In this document: in pieces, positions 44,549 to 53,101 of the stretch
Layout: each line of letters begins with the position of its first letter
Numbering within the stretch: the stretch's first letter is position 1
From: Acidaminococcus fermentans DSM 20731
Lineage (GTDB): Bacteria; Bacillota; Negativicutes; Acidaminococcales; Acidaminococcaceae
Direction of reading: 5' to 3'
Length of the DNA stretch: 64,000 bases
NCBI RefSeq assembly: GCF_000025305.1
Contig: NC_013740.1
Span: 1,116,001 to 1,180,000, forward strand
Position numbers and translations under genes: made by a program
The notes under the pieces: model-generated
Database searches by the model: none
What the model saw: only the letters and a program-made list of their open reading frames with translations
Told to the model about the DNA's origin: nothing

Positions 44549-44622
44549 AAAAAAAATAGAGCGAGTGAAAAAGTTTTCACTCGCTCGTCACACGTCGGAG
44601 ACTGCGAATTTTGCAGTCTCCG
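44549..44622 (-). terminator. Tandem terminator hairpins after the MFS gene
   Basis: Reading on the minus strand: CGGAGACTGC / GCAGTCTCCG (44622-44596), then GAGCGAGTGAAAA / TTTTCACTCGCTC (44586-44559) followed by TA and eight Ts (44556-44549). Confidence 0.92.
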
Positions 44623-44631
44623 TTTTACCTA

Positions 44632-45846
44632 TTACACCTCTTCCAGTTCTTCGGCTTCTTCCTCTTCTACCCTGCTGCTGCGTCTTCTAGCATACAGCAG
44701 CCAGTACAGAGCTGCACAGCCGATGGCCCCCAGGCCTACGGCGGAGTAGATGCCCTGGAAGCCCAGGGATTCCTTGAAGGCACCCAGGATATAGGGACCG
44801 ACCCCCAGCCCCAGGTCCAGCATGACGAAATAGGTGGATACCGCCACCCCGATCCGTACTTCCTCCACCAGCTTCACGCAGATGGCCTGTCCGTTGGACA
44901 TGAAGGTCCCGTACCCCAGGCCCACGAACACACCGGCCATGAGCATCTCCCAGCTCTGGGTGGTGATGGACAGCACCAGAAGCCCGATGGCCAGGCAGGC
45001 GTAGGTGGGATACATCACAAAGTCCTCCCCTTTCCGGTCGAACATCACGCCGGCCACAGGGCGGGCCAGGGTGATGGACAGGGCATAGACCACGAAGAAC
45101 AGGGTCCCGGCGGTCATGAGCTGCAGTTCAGCCGCATAGGTGGCCAGGAAACTCAGCACGCTGGAATAACACACTGCCACGAAGAAGCCCACGATGGAGA
45201 TCCCCATCACCCGGGGTTCCAGGAAATTGGACAGGGACAGCTGTTTCAGGGCAGCCCGATGTTCTTCGGTCAGCTGGATCTCGTCCACTTTCATCACGAA
45301 AGCAGCGGCCAGGCACACCAGCACCATGGCGATGGAGAACATAATGATCACGCTGAAGGGGAACATCTGCTGCAGGAGCATGCCGATGAACGGTCCGATG
45401 GCCGCAGCCAGGCTCATGCTCAGGGCATAGTAGTTGATGCCCTCGCCCCGGCGTTCGGCCGGGATCATGGCGGACACGATGGTGCTGGTGGCGGTGGAGG
45501 CAATGCCGTAGCCCACCCCGTTCAGCAGCCGCACCCCGTACATCATGGGCAGGGATTCCACCAGGAAGTACATGCAGGTGGTCACCAGGTAGAACAGGAT
45601 CCCGGCGTACAGCATCTTCTTCCGGCCGTACAGTTCCACCGAGCGGCCTGCGAACAGACGGGCCACCAGGGTCCCCAGCACGAACAGCCCGGAAGCCAGG
45701 CCCGCTTCGCTGACGGAAGCATTCAGGGAATGGATGGCCTCGGAAGCAATGATGACCATCAGCATATAATAGATGATGTAGATCAGGAAATTGACCAGGG
45801 TGTCCAGCACGAACCCTCTGGTCCACAGACGAGGTTTGGCAGCCAT
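44632..45846 (-). CDS. MFS transporter
   Basis: Twelve-helix major facilitator of 404 aa. The A-motif loop between helices 2 and 3 reads GRSVELYGRKKML, and helix 4 has RLLNGVGYGIASTATSTIV with the drug-efflux-like AERRGEGINYY loop. ARPVAGVMFDRKGED follows in the second half. The end is acidic (VEEEEAEELEEV). This looks like the YfcJ/YhhS-like drug or metabolite exporter group, but the substrate is unknown. ATG 45846 is chosen over the ATG five codons upstream, which touches the ribosome site. The LysR gene upstream in the same direction is the natural regulator. Confidence 0.88.
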   Translation of the reverse strand: MAAKPRLWTRGFVLDTLVNFLIYIIYYMLMVIIASEAIHSLNASVSEAGLASGLFVLGTLVARLFAGRSVELYGRKKMLYAGILFYLVTTCMYFLVESLPMMYGVRLLNGVGYGIASTATSTIVSAMIPAERRGEGINYYALSMSLAAAIGPFIGMLLQQMFPFSVIIMFSIAMVLVCLAAAFVMKVDEIQLTEEHRAALKQLSLSNFLEPRVMGISIVGFFVAVCYSSVLSFLATYAAELQLMTAGTLFFVVYALSITLARPVAGVMFDRKGEDFVMYPTYACLAIGLLVLSITTQSWEMLMAGVFVGLGYGTFMSNGQAICVKLVEEVRIGVAVSTYFVMLDLGLGVGPYILGAFKESLGFQGIYSAVGLGAIGCAALYWLLYARRRSSRVEEEEAEELEEV

Positions 45847-45902
45847 AACAGAAATCAGCATCCTTTCTTTGTACAGGGTTACGGTTCTTTGTATCTACCC
45901 TG

Positions 45903-45908
45903 ATTATA
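45903..45908 (-). promoter_or_regulatory. -10 of the MFS gene
   Basis: Minus-strand TATAAT (within CGTATAATC) about 57 bases before the start codon, downstream of the LysR terminator. No clear -35, as is common for LysR-activated genes. Confidence 0.5.
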
Positions 45909-45937
45909 CGAGGATGCCGCTCCTTTTTGTAGCGGAT

Positions 45938-45974
45938 AAAAAAGATGCATGTTATCGCAAAAAACGATAACATG
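45938..45974 (-). terminator. Terminator of the LysR gene
   Basis: Perfect 10-bp stem CATGTTATCG / CGATAACATG with a 7-base T-rich loop, then CATCTTTTTTATCC on the minus strand. The same palindrome could double as an operator. Confidence 0.75.
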
Positions 45975-45986
45975 TAAAGTACCCCT

Positions 45987-46916
45987 TTATTGGATGGCCG
46001 GCGGCTCTTTCCCATGGAAACTGGAGAGCACCTGGTTCACATAGGCTTCGATCAGAGGCCGTTTGGGATTGTTTTTCCGATAGATCAGGAATCCTCCGGC
46101 TTTGAGGGGTTTCTCCAGCTGGTGCCACCCTTCCCGGAGCCCCAGGGTCTTCAGCAGCCGTTCCGGCAGCAGTGCTCCCACTTCGTTTTCCTGACAGTAG
46201 TGGATCATGGCATAGGGCGTGGAAAGCCGGGCATAGATCAGCGGTTCCATGGGAGACCCGGCAAAGTACCGGTGGTAGATCTCGTTCATGTAATAACTGG
46301 TGGGATACAGCACCAGGGGAAAACTGAGGATCCGTTCCCGGGTCAGGCGGCTTTCCTCCAGTTTCAGCAGCGGCGCGTAGTAGACCAGGTTGTCCGTACA
46401 GAAATGGACAATGGTGAAATCCCCGGGCCGGGCCTTCTGGGGCAGGCTCTCCTTCACAAAATAGGTGGACACCACATCCAGCCGTCCCTCTGTCAGGGCC
46501 CGGTGGATCTGGTAGGTGGGCAGGTCCAGTACATTGAATCGCAGAGAAGGGAGATCCCGTCGGAAATGGGCGATATGCCGGTTCATATGGATGTCTCCCA
46601 GAGAACGGAGGATCCCCACGTTCAATTCCGTGGGCTTTGTTTCGGCGGTGGCCCGGGTGTCGTAGACGATTTTCCGCAGCCCGTCGATCCAGCCGGTGAT
46701 CCGGGCCAGGAACAGTTTCCCCTCTTCTGTCAGCTGGCTCCCCCGTTTGGACCGGTGGATCAGGGTCACCCCCAGGGTGGTCTCCAGGTGTTTGATCTGG
46801 GCGCTGAAGGCCGATTGGGTAATGTTGGCCTCCCGGGCTGCCCGGGCAAAGTTCCCCACCCGTCCATATATAATGAAGCATTCCAGCTGTGCAATGGTCG
46901 GCAATTCTCCTGGCAT
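45987..46916 (-). CDS. LysR-family transcriptional regulator
   Basis: Regulator of 309 aa. The N-terminal winged helix (about 7-65) has LECFIIYGRVGNFARAAREA, then ITQSAFSAQIKHLETTLG, the standard LysR helix-turn-helix. The effector domain (about 90-300) has the periplasmic-binding-like fold. ATG 46916 lies after GGAGAGAT; the longer frame passes through the promoter -10 at 46951-46956 (TGCTATAAT on the minus strand). It is followed by the MFS gene and probably controls it. Confidence 0.9.
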   Translation of the reverse strand: MPGELPTIAQLECFIIYGRVGNFARAAREANITQSAFSAQIKHLETTLGVTLIHRSKRGSQLTEEGKLFLARITGWIDGLRKIVYDTRATAETKPTELNVGILRSLGDIHMNRHIAHFRRDLPSLRFNVLDLPTYQIHRALTEGRLDVVSTYFVKESLPQKARPGDFTIVHFCTDNLVYYAPLLKLEESRLTRERILSFPLVLYPTSYYMNEIYHRYFAGSPMEPLIYARLSTPYAMIHYCQENEVGALLPERLLKTLGLREGWHQLEKPLKAGGFLIYRKNNPKRPLIEAYVNQVLSSFHGKEPPAIQ

Positions 46917-46950
46917 GGTAATCTCTCCGTTGTAGTATAGGATGGTATCT

Positions 46951-46956
46951 ATTATA
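46951..46956 (-). promoter_or_regulatory. Extended -10 of the LysR gene
   Basis: Minus-strand TGCTATAAT about 35 bases before the start codon. Confidence 0.55.
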
Positions 46957-46982
46957 GCAGTCTGCACTCTTCACTGTTTTTC

Positions 46983-48323
46983 TCACCACAGGCTGTTGTC
47001 CACCAGCCGGGGCTTGACAGCCGGGGAGCCGCTTCCGCCGCTACCACCGGGAAGAGAGAACTCCTCAAACTTGAAATTGGCGTGATTCGAATTGAACTGA
47101 ATTTTATCAGCATAAAGAGATCCTGTGAAATTACCATATTCATAATTGAAAGGTTCTATTTTTGCCGTTGGTGTGTAAATACTTCCTCTAAAGCTGTGAT
47201 AATTGCCCACGAATCGAATTGTTGTTCTGGTATCAGAAGGCATATACCACGGGTTATTTGGGTATTTCCCAAAATAACAAAATATGATCGGTCGAACAAT
47301 ATCTTCCTGCAGTTGTATTTCTATGGATGGGTAATCATTGGGAATATAAATATAAACCGGTTCATCCTGATTGCCGCCAAAATTATACAAGTTAATCGTA
47401 AAATTATTGCTGTCGCTGGAGGTCAATTTATAATACCTACTGTCTGAGCCAGTATCTTGTGGCAAATTATAGGTTTGCCGGTCATTTTTTACAACAACGT
47501 TGTTGGCATTGTCAAATATTTTTTTTACAGATTCCGCATCTTCAGCAATGATGGCATTTCGCTGATTCATCAAGGCCTGAGTATCCAATCCTGGATACTC
47601 ATTCCCTGCCCATAGGGGTTCTTTATATAAGCCTGCTGCGATTGCCTGTTCTCTGGTCAAATAACGATCCTTTGCCTCTTTCATAAAATATTTGGAATCC
47701 TTCTCAGTCTGCATCATTCGCTCATAGGTTTGTCGATTCCAAATCGCAACATCACCATCAAAGACACTTCCGTATATAGCCGCATTATTGGCTTCATTTA
47801 CAGAACCTGCGAATTCCAATCCAATACTGATCATTTTCCCCAGTTTCTTTCCATCTCCCCCTCCACTGGTCCCTTCCTTCCCGATCAGCGCCACAGCGGT
47901 GGCCTTTACCAGGAATGTGGGCCGGTGGAGCCAGGCGGCGGTGGCCTGGATCAGGGGGATCTCTTCTTCCAGATGGACCCGGTAGTAGGCTTTTTCTCCT
48001 TCGCTGCCGGAGGCGGCTTTGGTTTCGGCCTCGAACTGCTGGAGGTTGGGGCTGCTGGTCAGGTTGTGGCCCAGGTTGGCGGCCACGTACCGGGCGGCGA
48101 AGGTATCGGCATTGGGATGGGCATCGATGGTATCCCCGTTGACGAAATTGGCGGCTCCGGCCAGGGCGGCGGCGTCAGCAGCGTTCTGGAGCTTGGTGTG
48201 GTAGGCCCAGATCCGGCCGATTTCGCTGACCAGGGCCACCAGCAGCAGGAACACCGGCAGCAGGACGGCGAAAAGCACCAGGAAGGCCCCTTTCTGTTTC
48301 CGTTCTTTATGCAGACTCATCAT
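46983..48323 (-). CDS. TadG/TadE-like Flp pilus-associated protein with a mosaic C-terminal half
   Basis: Protein of 446 aa. Residues 1-45 match the TadE/TadG-like N-terminus: KQKGAFLVLFAVLLPVFLLL with a single helix, then AYHTKLQNAADAAALAGA. Residues to about 150 are GC-rich coding. From about 47860 down to 47040 the composition drops sharply (21 of 60 bases are G or C in 47461-47520, against about two thirds in 48001-48060). This part encodes about 270 residues rich in Asn, Tyr and Ile (NNAAIYGSVFDGDVAIW, FNYEYGNFTGSLYADKIQF) resembling surface beta-helix or autotransporter-like filament segments. The final 25 residues are GC-rich again. Exported through the helix; surface role inferred. 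Confidence 0.75.
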   Translation of the reverse strand: MMSLHKERKQKGAFLVLFAVLLPVFLLLVALVSEIGRIWAYHTKLQNAADAAALAGAANFVNGDTIDAHPNADTFAARYVAANLGHNLTSSPNLQQFEAETKAASGSEGEKAYYRVHLEEEIPLIQATAAWLHRPTFLVKATAVALIGKEGTSGGGDGKKLGKMISIGLEFAGSVNEANNAAIYGSVFDGDVAIWNRQTYERMMQTEKDSKYFMKEAKDRYLTREQAIAAGLYKEPLWAGNEYPGLDTQALMNQRNAIIAEDAESVKKIFDNANNVVVKNDRQTYNLPQDTGSDSRYYKLTSSDSNNFTINLYNFGGNQDEPVYIYIPNDYPSIEIQLQEDIVRPIIFCYFGKYPNNPWYMPSDTRTTIRFVGNYHSFRGSIYTPTAKIEPFNYEYGNFTGSLYADKIQFNSNHANFKFEEFSLPGGSGGSGSPAVKPRLVDNSLW

Positions 48324-48362
48324 GACGAAGCCGCCTCCTTCAAACAGCAGATAACAGGTTTC

Positions 48363-48998
48363 TTACAATCCCCGGACCAGCATCAGGGCCAGGGCGGTAA
48401 GGGTAAAATACGGTCCGTAGGCAAAAGCGCTTTTCCGGCTTTTCTGCCCGGTGAGGAGCAGCACCAGGGCCGCCGCTCCCCCTAAAACAGTACCGGCGGC
48501 AGCCACAAACACCAGCCGGGGCCCCATCCACAGGCCCAGGGCGGCCAGCAGTTTGATGTCTCCCCCGCCCAGTGCCCCCCGGGACAGGAGCCCCACCGCC
48601 AGGAACACCACGCCCCCGGCCAGGCCGGCCAAAAGGTGGCTCACCAGCATATCCGGGTACCGGGCCAGCATCACCAGGGCGCCCAGGGCAAAGGGAAGCA
48701 TCATGGTATCGAACAGGCAGTACTGCTCAAAATCCGTGGCGGTCATCCACAGGAGGAAGGCGGTGAACACCAGCATCAGCACCAGGGGCAGGCCGGAGGT
48801 CATCTGGAGCAGCCGGAATCCGCAGCCGAAAAAGCCCAGACCCAGCAGGGGTTTCCGCCACCGGCTGCGGGAGGCTGTGGCGTCGGGGAAAGTAAGGATG
48901 GGCCGGTTCCGGTCATAAAGCCGGTCGATCCAGAAAGACCCGCCCCAGGCTACCCCCAACGCAGCCAGGAGCAGCAGGATCACAGGAAAAAATGTCAT
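48363..48998 (-). CDS. Type IV prepilin peptidase (A24 family, TadV/PilD-like)
   Basis: Membrane aspartyl protease of 211 aa that cleaves the leader of Flp or type IV prepilins. The two catalytic aspartates are in LWMTATDFEQYCLFD near 83-97 and LGGGDIKLLAALGLWMG near 143-159. The N-terminal methylase zinc cysteines of PilD are missing, fitting the short TadV/CpaA type. It lies upstream of the TadG-like gene in the same direction, but no tadA, tadB/C, rcpA/C or flp pilin is in the window. Confidence 0.88.
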   Translation of the reverse strand: MTFFPVILLLLAALGVAWGGSFWIDRLYDRNRPILTFPDATASRSRWRKPLLGLGFFGCGFRLLQMTSGLPLVLMLVFTAFLLWMTATDFEQYCLFDTMMLPFALGALVMLARYPDMLVSHLLAGLAGGVVFLAVGLLSRGALGGGDIKLLAALGLWMGPRLVFVAAAGTVLGGAAALVLLLTGQKSRKSAFAYGPYFTLTALALMLVRGL

Positions 48999-49024
48999 GG
49001 CAGAGGTACGCTCCTTTTGGTTCT

Positions 49025-49030
49025 ATTATA
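49025..49030 (-). promoter_or_regulatory. -10 of the prepilin peptidase - TadG pair
   Basis: Minus-strand TATAAT (in TGTATAATAG) about 30 bases before the peptidase start codon. Confidence 0.5.
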
Positions 49031-49051
49031 CAGGAAATTCAGTCAGCTGAC

Positions 49052-49088
49052 AAAAAGGGGGTGTGAAAAATTTCACACCCCTCTTTTT
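49052..49088 (-). terminator. Intrinsic terminator of the fructose operon
   Basis: GGGGTGTGAAA / TTTCACACCCC with T-rich flank on both sides, directly at the end of the fruA gene. On the minus strand the stem is followed by CTTTTTG. Confidence 0.88.
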
Positions 49089-51010
49089 CATTCCCTGTTC
49101 TTCTTCAACACACCCAGCAGCACGGCGCCTACGGCCGTTCCAACGGCCAGGGCGGCCAGGTACATGGGCCAGTTGTGGACCACACCGAACACGAAGATGC
49201 CGCCGTGAGGAGCCGGGATGGTGCAGCCGAACACCATGGACAGGGCCCCGGCCACCGCAGACCCGATGGCACAGGCGGGGATCACCCGGGAAGGATCTTC
49301 CGCCGCAAAGGGGATGGCCCCTTCGGTAATGAAGCTGAGCCCCATGACGAAGTTGGTCACGGAAGAGTTCCGTTCCTGTTCCGTGAACTTTTTGGGGAAC
49401 AGCCGGCAGGCCACGGCAATGGCCAGGGGCGGCACCATGCCCCCGATCATCACGGATGCCATAAAGGGAGAGGATACGGCCTGGCCATCCGCCCCGGCCA
49501 GGGACGCGGTCCCGAACACATAGGCCGCCTTGTTGAGGGGCCCGCCGAAGTCGATACTCATCATGCCCCCCAGCACCAGGCCCAGGAGCACCTTGCTGCC
49601 GCCGCTCATGGCGGTGAGCCCGTCATTGACCCAGTGATTCACAGCCCCCATCACCGGGTTGATGAGAACCACCATCAGGGCCCCCATGATCATCAGTCCC
49701 AGTACAGGATACAGCAGGATGGGTTTCAGGTTTTCCAGGGATTCGGGCAGGAAGGACAGGGCTTTTTTCAGGGCCAGGATCAGATACCCGGCGGCAAAGC
49801 CTCCCACCAGGGCCCCGAAGAATCCGCTGCCCCCGGCAGAAGCCATGGCCCCGGCCACGAACCCGGCCAGGAGCCCGGGACGGTCGGCGATACTGGCGGC
49901 AATGAACCCGGCCAGCATGGGCATCATGAAGCTGAAGGCCAGCCCGCCCACGTTCTTGAAGAAGGCGGCCAGGGGAGTGCTGGAACCGAACTGGGCGGTA
50001 CCGGCAGCTCCCATATCGAACAGGAAGGCCAGGGCGATCAGGATGCCCCCGCCGATGACGAAGGGCAGCATGTGGGAAACCCCGTTCATCAGATGCTTGT
50101 AGGCTTTCCGGGCGCCGCTTTCTTCCGCCACCGCTTCTCCGGCAGCTTCCCCACCGGCTTCGCCCTGGTAGATGGGTGCCTGGCCGCTGAGGGCTTCATC
50201 CAGCAGCTGGTCCGCCTTGTTGATGCCGTCGGCCACTTTCACGATCACCACCGGTTTGCCTTTGAACCGGTTCATGGGCACGTACTTATCCGCCGCCACG
50301 ATGATCCCGGTGGCACCGGCAATGTCTTCCGCCGTCAGGGCATTCTTCACCCCGCTCTGACCGTTGGTTTCCACCTTGATGGAAATGCCCCGGCGGGAGG
50401 CGTGCTGTTCCAGGCTTTCCGCCGCCATATAGGTGTGGGCGATGCCGGTGGGGCAGGCGGTGACCGCCAGCACCTGGTACCCTTGGGGAGCGGCTTCCGG
50501 TGCAGGAGTGGCTTCTTCTGCGGGCTGATCTTCCCCGGATTCTTCCGGGAACTTCTCTTTTTCCGCTTTGCCGATCAGGTCATACAGCCCATCCACACTG
50601 TCCACGGCCATGATCCCGTCGATGAAATCCGGATCCATGAGCAGGGTGGAGAGGCGGCTGAGCACATCCAGGTGCACATTGTCCCTGGTATCCGGTGCGG
50701 CGATCAGGAAGAACAGCCTGGCCGGCTGGCCGTCCAGGGAATCGAATTCCACCCCGTCGGTGCAGCGCATAAAGGCCAGGCCCGGACGGGTGACGGCTGC
50801 CGTCTTGGCATGGGGGATGGCCACCCCTTCGCCCACCCCGGTGCTGCCTTCTTCTTCCCGGGCAAAGACCTTTTTCCGGTATTCTTCCGGATCGGCGATG
50901 TTCCCCTGTTTCACCATGAGCTGGATCAGTTTGTCCAGTGCTTCCGCCTTGCTGCCGGCGGAACCGTTCAGTTCCACACTTTCCCGTTTCAGTAGATCTG
51001 TGATCTGCAT
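49088..51010 (-). CDS. fruA: Fructose PTS transporter EIIABC
   Basis: Single-chain fructose permease of 640 aa that imports fructose as fructose 1-phosphate. IIA domain (about 1-150) with the phospho-His 67 in VAIPHAKTA; IIB domain (about 180-280) with the phospho-Cys in LAVTACPTGIAHTYMAAE; IIC membrane domain (about 300-635). A Gly/Ala/Glu-rich linker lies between IIB and IIC. It is one base downstream of the fruK stop. Confidence 0.95.
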   Translation of the reverse strand: MQITDLLKRESVELNGSAGSKAEALDKLIQLMVKQGNIADPEEYRKKVFAREEEGSTGVGEGVAIPHAKTAAVTRPGLAFMRCTDGVEFDSLDGQPARLFFLIAAPDTRDNVHLDVLSRLSTLLMDPDFIDGIMAVDSVDGLYDLIGKAEKEKFPEESGEDQPAEEATPAPEAAPQGYQVLAVTACPTGIAHTYMAAESLEQHASRRGISIKVETNGQSGVKNALTAEDIAGATGIIVAADKYVPMNRFKGKPVVIVKVADGINKADQLLDEALSGQAPIYQGEAGGEAAGEAVAEESGARKAYKHLMNGVSHMLPFVIGGGILIALAFLFDMGAAGTAQFGSSTPLAAFFKNVGGLAFSFMMPMLAGFIAASIADRPGLLAGFVAGAMASAGGSGFFGALVGGFAAGYLILALKKALSFLPESLENLKPILLYPVLGLMIMGALMVVLINPVMGAVNHWVNDGLTAMSGGSKVLLGLVLGGMMSIDFGGPLNKAAYVFGTASLAGADGQAVSSPFMASVMIGGMVPPLAIAVACRLFPKKFTEQERNSSVTNFVMGLSFITEGAIPFAAEDPSRVIPACAIGSAVAGALSMVFGCTIPAPHGGIFVFGVVHNWPMYLAALAVGTAVGAVLLGVLKKNRE

Positions 51011-51011
51011 G

Positions 51012-51914
51012 TCAATTCCCCTTTACCAGTTGTTCAATAGCTTCCTTTTCTGCCAGATGCATGGTGAACGCCGTGGCGCTGCCGGCGCAGATGCCCCAGT
51101 GGAGGGCTTCCCCATAGTCTTTGTTCCGCAGATAGCCGGCCAGGAAACCGGCCACCATGCTGTCCCCGGCTCCCACCGTATTCACCATGGTCCCTTTGGG
51201 GGCCTGGTGGCGGTGGACTTTGCCGGTTTCATCCACCAGCAGGGCGCCGTCGCCTCCCAGGCTGATGAGCACATTCCGTGCCCCCCGTTCCTGGAGTTCC
51301 CGGGCGCCCTGGATCAGGGCCTTATCATCGGGCAGTTTCCGGCCCAGCAGGTCTTCCAGTTCTTCCCCGTTGGGTTTCACCAGGAAGGGATGGGCGGAAA
51401 GGGCCCCGGCCAGCAGTTTCCCGGTGGCATCCACCACACAGGGGATGTTCCGCTGGTGCATTTTTCCGGCAATGTCCCCGTACAAAGAGGGCGCGCAGCC
51501 GCTGGGACCGCTGCCGGAGAGAACCAGGAAATCTCCTTCTGCCAAGGCTTCCAGCTGCTGCCACAGCCGGTCCAGGTGGGCAGGGGTCACTTCCGGGCCC
51601 TTGCCGTTGAGGGCGGTCTCTTCTTCCGCCCGGATCTTCACGTTGATCCGGGAAAAGCCGCTTTCCACCGGCAGCAGGCTGCAGGGAATGCCCCGATCTT
51701 CCACCAGGCGCTGGATTTCGTCCCCGGTGAAGCCGGCTTTGAAGCCCAGGATCCGGGTGGGGACCCCCAGGTTCTGGAGGATCCAGGATACGTTGATGCC
51801 CTTGCCTCCGGGGAAGATTTCCTCGGCCTGGTTCCGGTTGATGGCCCCCACCTGGAGCTGGGACAGTGTCACCACGTAGTCCAGGGAGGGGTTGAAGGTG
51901 ATGGTGTAAATCAT
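51012..51914 (-). CDS. fruK: 1-phosphofructokinase
   Basis: PfkB-family kinase of 300 aa that makes fructose 1,6-bisphosphate from fructose 1-phosphate. TFNPSLDYVV at the start, FPGGKGINVSWILQNLG near 34-50, KPNGEELEDLLG, and the PfkB signature with catalytic Asp VNTVGAGDSMVAGFLAG near 246-262. AAGGAAG precedes the ATG. It is in an operon with fruA; no fruR gene lies upstream (the neighbour is a deacetylase gene). Confidence 0.95.
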   Translation of the reverse strand: MIYTITFNPSLDYVVTLSQLQVGAINRNQAEEIFPGGKGINVSWILQNLGVPTRILGFKAGFTGDEIQRLVEDRGIPCSLLPVESGFSRINVKIRAEEETALNGKGPEVTPAHLDRLWQQLEALAEGDFLVLSGSGPSGCAPSLYGDIAGKMHQRNIPCVVDATGKLLAGALSAHPFLVKPNGEELEDLLGRKLPDDKALIQGARELQERGARNVLISLGGDGALLVDETGKVHRHQAPKGTMVNTVGAGDSMVAGFLAGYLRNKDYGEALHWGICAGSATAFTMHLAEKEAIEQLVKGN

Positions 51915-51985
51915 GAAAAGCTTCCTTTCTGTTTGGATGGAAGTGGTGGGTTAGGCGCCGCTTTTGTTCGGCGCCGTTTCCTTTT

Positions 51986-52837
51986 TTACAGGTCCCTGAA
52001 ATTTTGTACGCTAATCTTCTGTTCCTGCACCAGCTGAAGGATTCCGTCGTCGGTTACGGCGTCCAGTTCTCCTTCGAAATCGTGATCCCACTGGGTGGCG
52101 GGGATCAGGATCTCATTGCTGGTGCCCGGATGGAGCATCACTTCCGTGGTGCCCTCCCTCAGGTTCAGCAGGATGGTCCGCAGGGCCTTTTTGTCCACGG
52201 CTTCCCCGGCCACGATGCCCCCGAAATGACCCGGGGCCTGGATGCCCAGGGCACGGGCTTTTTTCCGGGCCCGTTCCGCCAGCACATGGAGCCCGGTCCT
52301 TCCCACCTGTTCCCCCAGGTTGGAAGGACGGGTGGCCAGCAGGCTCACCGGGATGGACGGGATCCGCACTGCCGGGATCCCATGGTCCAGGCACAGGTCC
52401 AGGATGATGTCGATGATCCCGGGCAGCACGTGCATGTGCTGGTGGCTGTCCGCATGGGTGGGCACCAGTCCCGTATCCAGGAACCGGTCCAGCTGGGCGG
52501 TGCATTCCCGCTTCACATCCTGGAGCCGGATCTTGCCGGTAAGGAAACGTTTCACGAAAGCACCGTGGTCCGGATACAGTTCCCCGGTGGCCGGATCCAC
52601 CAGACTTGGGATTTCCGCTGCAGGCAGGACGGGTCTGGCATTTACCAGGGTGAAATGGATGCCCATCCCCAGGGCGGGGGTCCGGCGAGCCAGTTCCACC
52701 GCCTCTGCAAAGGCGGCGCCGGTGACCATGACCGTGGCCGACCGGATCAGTCCCCGGGCCACTCCCTGTTCCACCGCCCGGTTGATCAGGGTATGGCGGC
52801 CGAAATCATCAGCATTGACAATCAGTTGTTTGGGCAT
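51986..52837 (-). CDS. ChbG/YdjC-family carbohydrate deacetylase
   Basis: Metal-dependent deacetylase of 283 aa. The N-terminus LIVNADDFGRHTLINRAV holds the first metal Asp pair, GIHFTLVNARPVLP the first His, and THADSHQHMHVLPGIID the other metal His residues. Relatives deacetylate chitooligosaccharides (ChbG) or hopanoid GlcNAc (HpnK). ATG 52837 is eight bases after AAAGGA; the two earlier ATGs overlap that site. A minus-strand TATAAT lies at 52903-52908. The precise substrate is unknown. Confidence 0.85.
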   Translation of the reverse strand: MPKQLIVNADDFGRHTLINRAVEQGVARGLIRSATVMVTGAAFAEAVELARRTPALGMGIHFTLVNARPVLPAAEIPSLVDPATGELYPDHGAFVKRFLTGKIRLQDVKRECTAQLDRFLDTGLVPTHADSHQHMHVLPGIIDIILDLCLDHGIPAVRIPSIPVSLLATRPSNLGEQVGRTGLHVLAERARKKARALGIQAPGHFGGIVAGEAVDKKALRTILLNLREGTTEVMLHPGTSNEILIPATQWDHDFEGELDAVTDDGILQLVQEQKISVQNFRDL

Positions 52838-52902
52838 GGAAGCCATCCTTTCCAAAAGTAAACAGCCGCAGATGGCTGGAATGGATATTGTTTTGACTAT
52901 TT

Positions 52903-52908
52903 ATTATA
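52903..52908 (-). promoter_or_regulatory. -10 of the deacetylase gene
   Basis: Minus-strand GATATAATAA about 66 bases before the start codon; no good -35. Confidence 0.45.
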
Positions 52909-52952
52909 TCAGATGGGGAGGGAATTTTGTAGGGGAATCAGGGGGTAAGTGA

Positions 52953-52988
52953 TTAGGTGGTTAGGTGGTTAGGTGGTTAGGTGGTTAG
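52953..52988. repeat. Tandem TTAGGTGG repeat, about 4.5 units
   Basis: Four exact copies of the 8-base unit TTAGGTGG and a half copy, followed by TCAGCTGAC. The opposite strand of the following ACTTACCCACCTGGTCAC partly mirrors the array. It lies between the divergent deacetylase and RibU-like genes. Confidence 0.75.
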
Positions 52989-53039
52989 TCAGCTGACATC
53001 CCACTTACCCACCTGGTCACTTCCACTCCCCTTCTTCCG

Positions 53040-53068
53040 TTGACATCCCCCACCCCTTTTGCTACACT
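53040..53068 (+). promoter_or_regulatory. Promoter of the RibU-like gene
   Basis: TTGACA (53040-53045), 17-base spacer, extended -10 TGCTACACT ending at 53068. It is only 33 bases from the start codon, so no FMN riboswitch fits between. Confidence 0.78.
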
Positions 53069-53101
53069 GGACTTGTTTTTATATGGAAAGGAGATTTTCC
53101 C

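Noticed and set aside
48363-48998. Complete Tad/Flp pilus locus
   Set aside because: Only a prepilin peptidase and a TadG-like protein are present; no ATPase, secretin, TadB/C or pilin gene is found in the window.
52953-52988. TTAGGTGG array considered as a CRISPR or replication iteron array
   Set aside because: Units are 8 bases without spacers, no cas or rep genes nearby; a simple tandem repeat.
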